A stretch of 64,000 nucleotides of DNA from Proteus faecis. Lineage in GTDB: Bacteria > Pseudomonadota > Gammaproteobacteria > Enterobacterales > Enterobacteriaceae. Position numbers and translations under genes: made by a program. The stretch spans positions 21,721 to 85,720 of the forward strand of contig NZ_PENZ01000049.1 in the NCBI RefSeq assembly GCF_003144395.1, in the 5' to 3' direction. Below the pieces are notes generated by a model. It had not been told where the DNA came from. It searched no databases and worked only from the letters and a program-made list of their open reading frames with translations. Positions within the stretch are counted from its first letter, which is position 1. The number at the start of each line of letters is the position of its first letter. Shown here piece after piece: positions 1-8,514 of the stretch.

Positions 1-1095
1 ATAGCGTAACGCATAAGAAAACTGCTTTCCTTTTGCCAACGAGGCAGCGAGCGCACCATTAAAAGCATCACCTGCCCCTGCTGTATTTTTTACAACTGCC
101 GGATATGCTGGCGAATAAATATACTTATATCCGTCATAAGCTAACGAACCTTTACTACCCAGCGTAATAACCACTTTATTTACGCCTTGTTGATAAATAG
201 AAACTGCAGCATTTTTTGCAGATTCTAAATCAAGTACTTCTATTCCAGATAATAAACTAGCTTCCGTTTCATTAGGTGTTAATACATCTATCATTGGAAG
301 TAATTCATTAACTATTTTGTTATAAGGTGCTGGATTAAGAATAATAGGTATATTATTTTCGTTTCCAATAGCAATAATTTCTTTTAATGCTTCAATATTC
401 GTTTCTAATTGAAGTAAAATTATATCTGCATCAATAATTTTATCTTTTTGTATTTTGACTTCATCAGCAGAAATATCCATATTAGAACCAGAGTAAATAG
501 AGATAATATTTTCTCCACTCTCTTCCGAAACAAAAATAGATGCAGTTCCTGTTTGATAATTTTCAGTTTGATATATCGTTGATGTTTTTATTCTTGATGA
601 CGATATAAAATTAACTGCATAATCACTAAATTGATCAGTACCTATCTTCGTTATAAAATGCACCTGTGCATCAGCATAACTCGCTGCCAATGCTTGATTA
701 CAACCTTTACCTCCTGGTGAAAAGATAAATTTATTCGATAATAAGGATTCCCCGGCTTCTGGCAGTCTAGGAAGATAACTAATCATATCAACATTAAATG
801 AACCCAGTACGCACACCTTATTTATTGCTGTTTTATTTGCTAAATCGTTTTTATCAATTTGATCATTACATTCTAGAAATTGTATAATTTCTTTCTTAGC
901 TACTTTGTCTAATGTTTCAAATTCTATAAAAGCGCCTCCATGGCATCTTTTTATAATTCCTTTTTCTGCGAGTGTATTTAAATCTGATCGTATTGTTTCT
1001 TTGGTAACATCAAGTTCTTTAGCCAAAACAGAAACTTTTACTGCACCATGACCTTTGATCAGATTAATTATTTTTTTATGACGTTCTGCTTTCAT
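1..1095 (-). CDS. HTH (DeoR-like)-PfkB/ribokinase-type sugar kinase fusion, cut by window edge
   Basis: Open frame of 365 codons running off the left edge, so the C-terminus is missing. The start at 1095 gives MKAERHKKIINLIKGHG, a DeoR-type winged helix in about residues 1-60 (KVSVLAKELDVTKETIRSDL, then RCHGGAF). After a linker comes a PfkB/ribokinase fold from about residue 95: a sugar-binding strand VCVLGSFNVDM, the substrate motif PGGKGCNQA, and near the edge the signature NTAGAGDAFNGAL, whose Asp is the catalytic base. Family knowledge: ribokinase-like enzymes phosphorylate sugars or nucleosides with ATP. HTH-kinase fusions occur in enterobacteria and may self-regulate in response to substrate (inference). 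The substrate cannot be told from sequence. The gene is read away from a long AT-rich region. Confidence 0.85.
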   Translation of the reverse strand, partial: MKAERHKKIINLIKGHGAVKVSVLAKELDVTKETIRSDLNTLAEKGIIKRCHGGAFIEFETLDKVAKKEIIQFLECNDQIDKNDLANKTAINKVCVLGSFNVDMISYLPRLPEAGESLLSNKFIFSPGGKGCNQALAASYADAQVHFITKIGTDQFSDYAVNFISSSRIKTSTIYQTENYQTGTASIFVSEESGENIISIYSGSNMDISADEVKIQKDKIIDADIILLQLETNIEALKEIIAIGNENNIPIILNPAPYNKIVNELLPMIDVLTPNETEASLLSGIEVLDLESAKNAAVSIYQQGVNKVVITLGSKGSLAYDGYKYIYSPAYPAVVKNTAGAGDAFNGALAASLAKGKQFSYALRY

Positions 1096-1665
1096 TTAAT
1101 GTTACCTCTATGGCAACAACTTTAGTTTATTAGTTGTTATGGGATTGTGATTACAATCATATGTTATTTATTAAAAGCAAAAAAAAGCAGAAATACAAAA
1201 ATAAAAAAACAAAAAAAGCAGAAATAAACAATGATAACAGTAAGATTATTTAATAAATAAATTTAAGATTTATTTCTTTTTTAGAAAAGGAGGAATCAAC
1301 TTATAACGCCATTTCAACTTATTTACCATAAGTAAATTTAATATTACTTTTTATTTACACTCGATAAATAATATTAAAAGATGAAATTTAAAAATAGAAT
1401 TCGCTTTTATAAATAAGGAATTATAAAAAAACACTTTATATTCCTATAAAGTATTAGTAATAATGCTTAAATAAAATACAATCGAATTGAATCGAGTAAT
1501 GCATTAATTATTTTTATCGCCGTCGATTTCTAAAACACATTTATCATAAAGAATTTTTGATCATTAAAGACCAAAGAGAACGATACCCTTTTAACAAAGA
1601 ACATAAATTACTTAAGTAATGCAAAAGCAATGCTTAAAACACACTCAATTCTCATCTTTCATTTT

Positions 1666-1681
1666 TGTGATCTAAATAACA
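1666..1681. promoter_or_regulatory. CRP-like site
   Basis: TGTGA-TCTAAA-TAACA matches TGTGA-N6-TCACA at 9 of 10 conserved positions and is flanked by T and A/T runs as in the consensus. It is 570 bp from the kinase start and 370 bp from the DUF4822 gene, so the target is unclear. Confidence 0.35.
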
Positions 1682-1774
1682 TTTATGTTAGATAAAAATG
1701 TCATCATCTTGTCTATTTAGTTCACCAATGAGTCAATCTTTGAGTTCATATTGTAAATCAATAAAGTTTTTTAT

Positions 1775-1939
1775 CTATTTTCCATACTCTCTATAAATAG
1801 CATTTGTTTTTTTAATTACTCTATTCATAGCAATTATATCTAGAACAAGGATAAAAGCAGATAATAATACCAATAAATATAGATCACTTGATATTTTAAA
1901 CCCTTTATTTTTGTCAAAAAGTCTTTTTATACGAAACAT
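1775..1939 (-). CDS. possible small membrane protein (54 aa)
   Basis: Frame MFRIKRLFDKNKGFKISSDL, then the hydrophobic stretch YLLVLLSAFILVLDIIAM and a basic tail NRVIKKTNAIYREYGK. It would be a single-pass small protein with a positively charged N-terminus. A GAGGAAAG ribosome-binding sequence sits about 15 nt upstream, rather far. A nearer ATG served by the same sequence opens only a 6-codon frame (MSKCFV). A stretch resembling the C-terminal part of this ORF occurs in the AT-rich gap at about 60.1 kb. No family is recognised, and AT-rich DNA can produce such frames by chance. Confidence 0.35.
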   Translation of the reverse strand: MFRIKRLFDKNKGFKISSDLYLLVLLSAFILVLDIIAMNRVIKKTNAIYREYGK

Positions 1940-2052
1940 TTAGACATACTTCTTTCCTCGCACTTTTCCCATTTTATACTTAAATTTATTCATACCGTCA
2001 GACATAACATAAATTACTGACAAAAAGCACAACGTACAATAAGGATATATCA

Positions 2053-2544
2053 ATGAAAATAAAATCACTTATCGCAATCTCATTACTAAGCGCTAGTTTT
2101 TCTCTTTTTGCTGCAGAGAGTTCATCAACTACTACTAATATTCAAACTCAAGGTGTTATTCAGGCTCAAAAAGAACTTAACGACTATGAAAAAGTCATGA
2201 TAGAAAAAGTTTGGATAACAACTGATGCTATCGATGAAAAAGGAAATAAAACATCTCCAGATAATGCCCAAGTTAGCAACTATTTTGGACTTGCAGAATA
2301 CTACCCTAATGGCACATTTATTATGTTTACGCCAGAAGGAAAACAAAAGATGCAAGGTGACTGGTCAATGTCAGACGATGGTAAAATACGTACCTTAGTT
2401 GCCAAAGATACTGAAGGTAAAACGCTATTTACCCGAGATGTAGAAAATATCACAGTTAAAAATGATGAGTATACCTATCGTATTTATCCAAATGCTGATG
2501 ATCGTAATGTCTATTTCGATATTATCCATCACGTTAAAAAGTAA
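2053..2544 (+). CDS. secreted DUF4822-like protein
   Basis: 163 aa with a clear signal peptide (MKIKSLIAISLLSASFSLFA, cleavage before AES), so it is periplasmic or exported. The mature part has the pattern of the DUF4822 family: VWITTDAIDEKG, YFGLAEYYPNGTF, GDWSMSDDGKIRTLVA, FTRDVENITV, EYTYRIYP and YFDIIHH, probably a lipocalin-like beta domain. Function is unknown; the family is known only by sequence. AAGGA lies 7 nt before the ATG. It stands alone between an AT-rich gap and a strong terminator, so it is probably monocistronic. The family assignment is from remembered pattern, not a search. Confidence 0.7.
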   Translation: MKIKSLIAISLLSASFSLFAAESSSTTTNIQTQGVIQAQKELNDYEKVMIEKVWITTDAIDEKGNKTSPDNAQVSNYFGLAEYYPNGTFIMFTPEGKQKMQGDWSMSDDGKIRTLVAKDTEGKTLFTRDVENITVKNDEYTYRIYPNADDRNVYFDIIHHVKK

Positions 2545-2594
2545 ATTTAATACGTTGTTTTACCTGTAAATTAGTCCTATCCAATAAATAAAAA

Positions 2595-2622
2595 AGGGTT
2601 ACTTATTTTTATAAGTAACCCT
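2595..2622. terminator. bidirectional intrinsic terminator
   Basis: Perfect 12-bp stem AGGGTTACTTAT / ATAAGTAACCCT with a TTTT loop, T-rich on the right and A-rich on the left. It serves the DUF4822 gene and the convergent HD-Pnk operon. Confidence 0.85.
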
Positions 2623-2671
2623 CATTTTATTTTATAACCGGATTATCATTTCACCGAATTTAATCAAATAA

Positions 2672-3808
2672 TTAAAATATGGTCTGAGATTGACCTTCAA
2701 TCCAATAAATCACTTTATGCGCTTCTTCTGGTGTTGGTACTTCCAATTTACTCAACATGCGTTCCATTACTTTAGCTGGCACAGCTTCGTTTCTTGCATT
2801 ATTTTGCCTCTGCCATTGCACATAAGGGACTTCAATATAAATCAATGTCACTTTTGCATTATAGCGATAAAATAAAGAGATAAGTTGATCTCGCATTTTT
2901 CTTGTAATATTGGTGGCATTCCAAACAAAAGGTTTATGCTCTCGTAAATAAATACGAGCTTGTTCTTTTGCTTGCTGTGCTATCCAACCATTAGCATCTC
3001 TGTTATCAGGTTTAATATTATGTTGGCGACGGAGATCATCTAAACTCACAATCGGAAAGTCTGCACAATGTTGGCGAATAAAAGTATCTTTTCCCATACC
3101 AGGTAATCCACATAACACGGTCACTTCACTTCCTTTTTCAGGATAAGGCTCATAATTACAATCTGTACTATTTTCTGTATAAAAATAGTGAAAACGAGCA
3201 TCACTTGATGGAAATGGAGCAGCCCTACGCCAACAATTTAACTCTTCACAATAAAGTGTAAATAACGCGATTTTATCAAAAAGAGCGGGTTTATCTTCAC
3301 AATCTCGCCCTAAAACATCTGCTTTAGCCAATAATGCCAACAAATAGCAATCTACTCTCAGTGATGCAGCAAGCAAGGCTTTTTTAGGATCAGGTTTATC
3401 CATCACCCACAACGGTAAACCGTGAAAACGAACTAAAGCTGCTATTTGCTCTCTATCAGCAAAGCTTAAAGGTACTTTTTTATACAGAAAAAGACGTGCT
3501 GTTAATTCACCTTTACGCGCATGACCTGGTGAAACGATACGTCCCTCCTCTTCCCGAGTTGTAGAGCGTTTTTCTACATCATGAAGTAGTGCCGAGATCC
3601 ATAAAATTTGCTGTTCTCTTTCAGTTAACATTGTATATTCTGGCAATGATTTAACTGAATTGATTACTCTTTGTGTATGTATCGCCACATCGCCTTCTGC
3701 ATGATGAATTGGATCTTGCATAACACCAGCCATATCATTTATTTCATCATACAGTTCACAAAGGTGTTCCCATGACATTTCAGTATGTAGTTTCTTATGA
3801 AGCATCAT
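2672..3808 (-). CDS. HD-Pnk: HD phosphoesterase-polynucleotide kinase RNA/DNA end-healing enzyme
   Basis: 378 aa from the ATG at 3808. That ATG overlaps the TGA of the upstream ligase (ATGA) and follows GGAG by 7 nt; an in-frame upstream extension inside the ligase is unlikely to be used. N-terminal HD domain (about residues 35-185) has His44, LLHDVEK with His76-Asp77 and GHARKGE. The C-terminal P-loop kinase (about 228-378) has GLPGMGKDT at 234-242 and a DDLRRQH motif, as in T4 Pnk-type 5'-OH kinases. This matches the HD-Pnk family characterised from Runella slithyformis, where HD removes 2',3'-phosphates and Pnk phosphorylates 5'-OH ends. Pairing with an RNA ligase implies repair of cleaved RNA (inference). 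Confidence 0.85.
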   Translation of the reverse strand: MMLHKKLHTEMSWEHLCELYDEINDMAGVMQDPIHHAEGDVAIHTQRVINSVKSLPEYTMLTEREQQILWISALLHDVEKRSTTREEEGRIVSPGHARKGELTARLFLYKKVPLSFADREQIAALVRFHGLPLWVMDKPDPKKALLAASLRVDCYLLALLAKADVLGRDCEDKPALFDKIALFTLYCEELNCWRRAAPFPSSDARFHYFYTENSTDCNYEPYPEKGSEVTVLCGLPGMGKDTFIRQHCADFPIVSLDDLRRQHNIKPDNRDANGWIAQQAKEQARIYLREHKPFVWNATNITRKMRDQLISLFYRYNAKVTLIYIEVPYVQWQRQNNARNEAVPAKVMERMLSKLEVPTPEEAHKVIYWIEGQSQTIF

Positions 3809-4509
3809 TGAGACTCCTGTGTTTTTTCCCAAATTAAAGGGGCTCGTCGCCAATTTTTTTTCCAATGAACATCTGTTTTAACATGGTCTTTTCTAACATA
3901 TTTAAAAACACGATGTGAAAAATCCTCTAACGAAAATGACTGTGCATCTCGTGTAACAATACCTTCCATTGGACTTGGTTTTTGCGTTAAAACATCATGC
4001 GATTGAAAAAAACTTGCCTGTTTGGCTTGTGAAACAATCATTTTTTCAAAATCGGTTTTATCCTGACACTTAGGCAGTTTAATTTCTGGTACAGTGGGAA
4101 GATCAAACAAAGAAGCATAAAACTGTACTTCTTCCCAACTTAGCCATTTATCTTTATAACGAACTGCAAATACATAAAAATATTCTTCTAAGTGTGCATA
4201 TTCAATAGAATGAATGGCATATAGATTCTCACCGAAAATATCTAATTCACCTAAATCATTTTTCATCATTTGCCAACGTTGGCGTAATTGAGATGTCCAT
4301 GCTGATTGTGTTGGGGTTGCATGCGAGCGTGCAAAAACCCCCATTTTATTTAGGCAATTATTTTCTCCATCTAGTTTTTCTGTATGGATAAGTTGTTTTA
4401 TTTGACAAATATCCTGCCACCATTGCGCATTTATACGATCGTCATTTGTTGTGCCAGGTGAAAAAGGATAGTGATAGGTTCTATCATATTTTTGTGATTG
4501 ATTATTCAT
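3805..4509 (-). CDS. RNA ligase family protein (ATP-dependent nucleotidyl transferase)
   Basis: 234 aa. Covalent nucleotidyl-transferase motif I is TEKLDGEN with Lys45 as the predicted AMP-accepting residue. GENLYAIHSIEY and YFYVFAVRY fit motifs III/IIIa, MEGIVTR fits motif IV, and FKYVRKDHV fits motif V. This is the compact Rnl2-like ligase core with no extra C-terminal domain. It is the first gene of a two-gene operon, and its TGA overlaps the ATG of HD-Pnk, so the two proteins are probably made in fixed ratio. Known family role: sealing 3'-OH/5'-phosphate RNA ends via ligase-AMP and RNA-adenylate intermediates. The physiological substrate (tRNA, rRNA or mRNA fragments) cannot be deduced. 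Upstream Shine-Dalgarno is weak. Confidence 0.85.
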   Translation of the reverse strand: MNNQSQKYDRTYHYPFSPGTTNDDRINAQWWQDICQIKQLIHTEKLDGENNCLNKMGVFARSHATPTQSAWTSQLRQRWQMMKNDLGELDIFGENLYAIHSIEYAHLEEYFYVFAVRYKDKWLSWEEVQFYASLFDLPTVPEIKLPKCQDKTDFEKMIVSQAKQASFFQSHDVLTQKPSPMEGIVTRDAQSFSLEDFSHRVFKYVRKDHVKTDVHWKKNWRRAPLIWEKTQESQ

Positions 4510-4761
4510 TATTTAATACTCATTAAGTAACAGAATCTCTACCAAATTTTAAAATAAACTCGGTACGTTAATTTTTCTGTATTTGCACGATTCCTTCAGT
4601 GCCTTAATGCGTATTACATAATAACAACCTACAATAAAGAGAAGTGAAAAATAAATAAGTGGCTATATTAACCATAAGATTAGTAGAGTGCTAGATAAAT
4701 AATCCTTTTTATCTCTTATATTACTTTTTGCTTAATTTTCAAATCGAATATCGGAGGAAGT

Positions 4762-5550
4762 ATGTACAACGATCTTCAAGGAAAAGTCGCAGTCGTTACA
4801 GGATCATCAAGAGGAATTGGTGCTGCTGTTGTGTCACGATTAGTCGCTGAAGGAATGAATGTCGTGATTAACTATCATTCTGATAAAAAAGAGGCTCAAT
4901 GCCTTGCCGATGATTTAAATAAATTAAATTTAGGTAAAGCCATTATTTTTGGGGGTGATATTAGCAACGAAGATGTTGCTCATAATTTTATTTATTGTGC
5001 CATCAACCATTTTGGCAAGCTCGACCTTCTTATTAATAATGCTGGTATTGAAACACAAACACCTTCTCATGCCGTTGATTTAGCTGATTGGCGTAAAATT
5101 ATAGATGTGAATTTAACTAGTTACTTTCTTACCGCCCGCTCCGCGTTAAGATATTTTGTAGAAAATAAAATTCAAGGCAATATCATTAATATGTCTTCAG
5201 TTCATGAAATTATCCCTTGGCCCACGTTTGCAAGTTACGCAGCAAGTAAAGGTGGAGTAAGAATGCTGACTCAATCTCTCGCTCTTGAATATGCAAGTAA
5301 GGGTATTAGAATTAATTCAATTGGGCCTGGAGCAATAAATACCCCAATCAACCAAGAAAAAATGCAAGATGATACGCTTCGTGAAGAATTAGAAGAGATG
5401 ATCCCCATGAAATATGCTGCTGAGCCAGAAGTCGTTGCCAATGTAGCCGCTTGGTTAGCATCTGAACAATCAACCTATATCACCGGACAAACTATTTTTA
5501 TTGATGGAGGGATGACACTTTATTCCTCTTTTCAATCTGGTAAAGGTTAA
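4762..5550 (+). CDS. SDR-family NAD(P)-dependent oxidoreductase (glucose 1-dehydrogenase-like)
   Basis: 262 aa, usual classical SDR length. Cofactor motif TGSSRGIG at residues 13-20, NNAG at 92-95, catalytic Ser146, Tyr159 and Lys163 (YAASK), and the family ending ITGQTIFIDGGMTLY. The sequence most resembles glucose 1-dehydrogenase-type SDRs, but substrates vary widely within the family. A strong ribosome-binding sequence (GGAGGAAGT) precedes the ATG. The gene stands alone, transcribed divergently from the RNA-repair operon, with a hairpin after its stop. The physiological substrate is unknown. Confidence 0.85.
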   Translation: MYNDLQGKVAVVTGSSRGIGAAVVSRLVAEGMNVVINYHSDKKEAQCLADDLNKLNLGKAIIFGGDISNEDVAHNFIYCAINHFGKLDLLINNAGIETQTPSHAVDLADWRKIIDVNLTSYFLTARSALRYFVENKIQGNIINMSSVHEIIPWPTFASYAASKGGVRMLTQSLALEYASKGIRINSIGPGAINTPINQEKMQDDTLREELEEMIPMKYAAEPEVVANVAAWLASEQSTYITGQTIFIDGGMTLYSSFQSGKG

Positions 5551-5563
5551 TTGACAATAAAGT

Positions 5564-5593
5564 TCCCACTTTCTTTATTACTAGAAAGTGGGA
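5564..5593 (+). terminator. probable terminator after SDR gene
   Basis: 11-bp stem TCCCACTTTCT / AGAAAGTGGGA with an 8-nt loop, 13 bp after the stop codon. The T-tract that follows is poor, so termination strength is uncertain. Confidence 0.5.
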
Positions 5594-5976
5594 TACATCA
5601 TTAATTATTCTCGTTCTAAATATAAGGTTTTTTACCTAAAATTATCTAATTAACAAACATTATTTAAATTAATATTTCATAGAGAATATTAATTTAAATA
5701 ATACTAATAACAACATTACAACAAGTAAGCAGAGCAAAAAACAATTCTATTTGTTTTCACAATATATCATAGCGTATTATTGTCTGATATTTAGGTCATT
5801 CGCCTATAACACATTGCAAAAAAATACAAACAAACACTAGAAAAATTGTGATCACATACACTTTTTTGCATCATTAATGCTATTTAAGACAAATAGAAAC
5901 TGCTTTTTTATCAGCAAATAGGTAATCTAGCGGTCTGATTTTGATGACCAAACATGAATAGTTAAAAGGATATTTT
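5594..5976. other. intergenic region with a CRP-like palindrome
   Basis: AT-rich. The only notable site is TGTGA-TCACAT-ACACT at about 5846-5861, which has a perfect left CRP half and 3 of 5 in the right half, about 115 bp before the small Cys-containing gene. No gene or RNA was recognised. Confidence 0.35.
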
Positions 5977-6234
5977 ATGTTTACTTCACAGCTCATGCTG
6001 GTCGGTTATGTATTGTTGGTAAGTCCTTGTGGAAATGATTCTTGTGATGCCGTTCCTGTTACAGAAACAATTTATACTAAAGATGAATGCACAACGCGAC
6101 TTAACTACTTAAAACACAAAAGACCTGACCTTATTATTTTCTGTGGAGAAGTCTTGAGAGATCCTGAAGTTACTGATGAAAACCCTTATCTTACCCCACC
6201 AGATAGTGCTGACGACGTTTTCAAAATTAAGTAA
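5977..6234 (+). CDS. small Cys-containing exported or membrane protein, possibly DUF1482 (YebW)-like
   Basis: 85 aa. A hydrophobic N-terminus (FTSQLMLVGYVLLVS) is followed by paired cysteines in SPCGNDSCDAV, a third in YTKDECTTRL and a fourth in IIFCGEVL. The spacing hydrophobic-Cys-Cys-IYT-x-x-x-C is reminiscent of the small enterobacterial YebW/DUF1482 proteins, but the match is from memory and the C-terminal tail here is longer and acidic. AAAGGA precedes the ATG. Function unknown. It lies just upstream of the CI-like repressor in the same direction, with about 110 bp between them. Confidence 0.55.
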   Translation: MFTSQLMLVGYVLLVSPCGNDSCDAVPVTETIYTKDECTTRLNYLKHKRPDLIIFCGEVLRDPEVTDENPYLTPPDSADDVFKIK

Positions 6235-6344
6235 TTAATCTATTCTTCATTTTAAGCTTAAGATAAAATACAATTTAATTTGTTTTCTTTTTACGATATA
6301 CTCTTTGTACTTGAATATGTAAGGACACGTATTAGGAGTCACTA

Positions 6345-7037
6345 ATGTCTATTGCGAAACGTACCAAAGATAAACGCATTGCGTTAGGTTTAACACAATC
6401 AGAACTTGCCACTTTAGCAAGTACGACACAGCAATCCATAGAGCAACTAGAAAGCGGTAAAACTAAACGTCCCCGTTTTTTACCTGAATTAGCAAAAGCA
6501 TTAGATTGTGATTTAGCTTGGCTACTTGAAGGTGAAGAAAAAACCAATGCAACTTCAGAAATTCCACCAGAGAATGAATGGCAACCTGTGAGTGAATGGG
6601 ACAGTAATACCCCTTTAGGTGCTGATGAAGTAGAAATTCCCTATTTTAAAAGTATTGAACTCGCAGCAGGTGACGGTTGTTGTACTAACGAAGATCATAA
6701 TGGATATAAATTAAGATTTTCAAAAAGTACATTACGCCGTTATGGCGCATCATCTCAGAACGTAATTTGTTTTTCTGTTTATGGCGACAGTATGTCACCT
6801 GTTATTCCAAATGGCTCAACAGTTACTGTCGATACGGGCAACACACGTATTGTTGATGGTGGTATTTATGCGATCGAACAAGATGCCTTGTTTAGAATAA
6901 AACTGCTCTATCGCCAACCGGGCGGTAAATTGATTATACGTAGCTATAATAAAGACGAATTTCCTGATGAATCAGCGGAAACAAATTCTGTAAAAATTAT
7001 GGGCCGTATTATCCATTGGTCAGTAATGGCTTGGTAA
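6345..7037 (+). CDS. CI/LexA-like transcriptional repressor (XRE HTH + S24 peptidase)
   Basis: 230 aa. N-terminal XRE helix-turn-helix (about residues 5-62; [20 protein letters not shown]). C-terminal S24 self-cleavage domain with Ala108-Gly109 as the likely scissile bond, nucleophile Ser149 in YGDSMSP and general base Lys186 in FRIKLL. Family knowledge: such repressors autocleave on RecA activation after DNA damage. AGGAG precedes the ATG. No integrase, Cro or other phage gene is nearby, so this is an orphan or domesticated repressor, or a phage remnant. The upstream small gene is a possible target (inference). Confidence 0.85.
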   Translation: MSIAKRTKDKRIALGLTQSELATLASTTQQSIEQLESGKTKRPRFLPELAKALDCDLAWLLEGEEKTNATSEIPPENEWQPVSEWDSNTPLGADEVEIPYFKSIELAAGDGCCTNEDHNGYKLRFSKSTLRRYGASSQNVICFSVYGDSMSPVIPNGSTVTVDTGNTRIVDGGIYAIEQDALFRIKLLYRQPGGKLIIRSYNKDEFPDESAETNSVKIMGRIIHWSVMAW

Positions 7038-7046
7038 TCAATAATT

Positions 7047-7673
7047 TCATAGCATAGAATTCTCAGTCACAACTTGTCCTTTAGACAATAAAACCGTTTT
7101 ATCTGCTAGCGCTTTTATTTCACGAGGCTCATGAGTAACCATGATCATCGTTATCTCCTTAGATTTTAAGGAATCAATTAAATCCCAAAGTTGATAACGT
7201 GTTTCCCAATCCAAACTTGAAAAAGGTTCATCCAGTAGTAAAAGTTTGGGTTGGCTAATAAGCGCTCTTGCCAATGCGACGCGTTGTTGCTCCCCTCCTG
7301 ATATTTGATAAGGATAACGTGTAGCAAGATGTGCAATTCCCATTTGCTCTAATATCGCTTTTTCTCTCTCTTTACTTCTTTTCTGTTTTGCACCATATTG
7401 TGCTAACCATAAATTTTGTGTCACTGTCATAAACGGAAATAAATAAAGCCGTTGATTTAAATATCGGCAAGAGCGTAACCATACTGGTTGTTTATTTATA
7501 TTTTTATCTGCAAGGTAGATATCACCAGAGTATAAAGTATATCCAGCAATTGCATTTAAAAGCGTTGTTTTACCACTTCCGGATGTACCACTTATTCCTA
7601 AACATGTTCCTTTTTCTACCTCCAACGAAACATTTTTTAATATACCCGTTGTTAATGAACGAATTTCTAGCAT
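7047..7673 (-). CDS. ABC transporter ATP-binding protein (molybdate-type operon)
   Basis: 208 aa. Walker A GTSGSGKTT, signature ISGGEQQRVALARAL, Walker B LLLLDEPF and H-loop VTHEP are all present, so it should be a functional ATPase. It lacks the C-terminal molybdate-binding TOBE region of canonical ModC (about 350 aa), so it is a short paralogue. It overlaps the 3' end of the permease gene (7667-7673), indicating translational coupling. It is the last gene of a substrate-binding protein, permease, ATPase operon; the ion carried is inferred from the binding protein. Confidence 0.85.
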   Translation of the reverse strand: MLEIRSLTTGILKNVSLEVEKGTCLGISGTSGSGKTTLLNAIAGYTLYSGDIYLADKNINKQPVWLRSCRYLNQRLYLFPFMTVTQNLWLAQYGAKQKRSKEREKAILEQMGIAHLATRYPYQISGGEQQRVALARALISQPKLLLLDEPFSSLDWETRYQLWDLIDSLKSKEITMIMVTHEPREIKALADKTVLLSKGQVVTENSML

Positions 7674-8443
7674 GATCTTTTCCTTTCTCGCTGTAAACGA
7701 TGTAAGGCAAATAATAAAGTAATCGCGATAGCAATAAGAACAAGTGCACAGCCTATTGCCAGAGTGAAGTCTCCACTAGCGATATTTAAATAAATTGCCA
7801 TAGGCAACGTTTCGGTTTTTAGCCTTGTTGCACCCGCTAACATTAACGTAGCGCCAAATTCACCTAAAGCTCTAGAAAATGCAATAATGCTTCCGCTCAT
7901 TAGCGCCGACCAGCAAAGTGGTATTTCAATCAAGAAAAATGTTTTTGTTGGTGTTAATCCTAAATTTTGTGCAGTTTGAATATAAGCAGGATCAACCGAC
8001 TTAAAAGCAGAAAGGCTATTTCTCATAATTATCGCGCTAGCGACATAAGTTTGAGCAATAATAATACCCAATGGTGAAAAAAGAGAGCGAGATAACTCAG
8101 GAAAAATACCCGTTAAAGGCCCCTGATTTCCTAACAATAATAATAGTCCGATACCAATAACTAATGGAGGAGTCACCAAAGGCAAATCTAATAACGAATC
8201 AATGAATCGATGCCCTTTAAAAGGAATTCTTGCCATTGCCCATGCGGCAGGTACACCTAAGATAATTGCTAAACATAAAGACGTTAGCGCTGTACTAAGT
8301 GACATACCAATAGCAAAATGGAATTCAGGATCAATAATAACTTGCCTCAATTCAACATAAGAAAGTTGACATATCAGCGCAATTAGCGAGCCTAAGATCA
8401 GAAATAGCAATAAAAAAAGTGGAATTAATGCCCATCGAAACAC
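7667..8443 (-). CDS. ABC transporter permease, ModB-like
   Basis: 258 aa from a GTG at 8443, chosen because AAGGAAATAAC precedes it and the protein then begins directly with a membrane segment (FRWALIPLFLLLFLILGSLI). A longer frame to 8524 would run through the hairpin terminator at 8495-8514 and is unlikely. About six transmembrane segments, with the cytoplasmic EAA-type loop visible as QTAQNLGLTPTKTFFLIEIP and the ModB-like stretch SRALGEFGATLMLAG. It partners with the ATPase downstream and the binding protein upstream for import across the inner membrane. Confidence 0.85.
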   Translation of the reverse strand: MFRWALIPLFLLLFLILGSLIALICQLSYVELRQVIIDPEFHFAIGMSLSTALTSLCLAIILGVPAAWAMARIPFKGHRFIDSLLDLPLVTPPLVIGIGLLLLLGNQGPLTGIFPELSRSLFSPLGIIIAQTYVASAIIMRNSLSAFKSVDPAYIQTAQNLGLTPTKTFFLIEIPLCWSALMSGSIIAFSRALGEFGATLMLAGATRLKTETLPMAIYLNIASGDFTLAIGCALVLIAIAITLLFALHRLQRERKRSC

Positions 8444-8494
8444 GTTATTTCCTTTTTTTAAGATAATATTTATTTTGCTATAATAATGAAAAAA

Positions 8495-8514
8495 GCCACC
8501 AGTGAGTTGGTGGC
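8495..8514 (-). terminator. internal (attenuating) terminator between binding-protein and permease genes
   Basis: On the minus strand GCCACCA-ACTCAC-TGGTGGC forms a 7-bp stem followed by six U residues. It lies 30 nt after the binding-protein stop and 52 nt before the permease start. Inside an operon this would raise binding-protein mRNA over permease/ATPase mRNA. Confidence 0.75.

Larger units (their letters stand above)
1096..2052. other. AT-rich intergenic region of about 950 bp
   Basis: Very AT-rich, with A-rich tracts around 1180-1235. It contains only a CRP-like site (1666-1681) and a possible 54-codon minus-strand ORF (1775-1939), both listed separately. No RNA gene, terminator or conserved repeat was recognised. 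It separates the minus-strand kinase from the plus-strand DUF4822 gene. Confidence 0.6.

Noticed and set aside
3809..3865. N-terminal extension of HD-Pnk inside the ligase gene
   Set aside because: The ATGA overlap with a GGAG at the right distance marks the real start; the extension has no own site.
5846..5861. CRP site before the small Cys-containing gene
   Set aside because: Only the left half is good; kept as a note in the intergenic entry and not called as a separate site.
6345..7037. Prophage boundary
   Set aside because: No integrase, tRNA target, att repeats or phage structural genes around the repressor.
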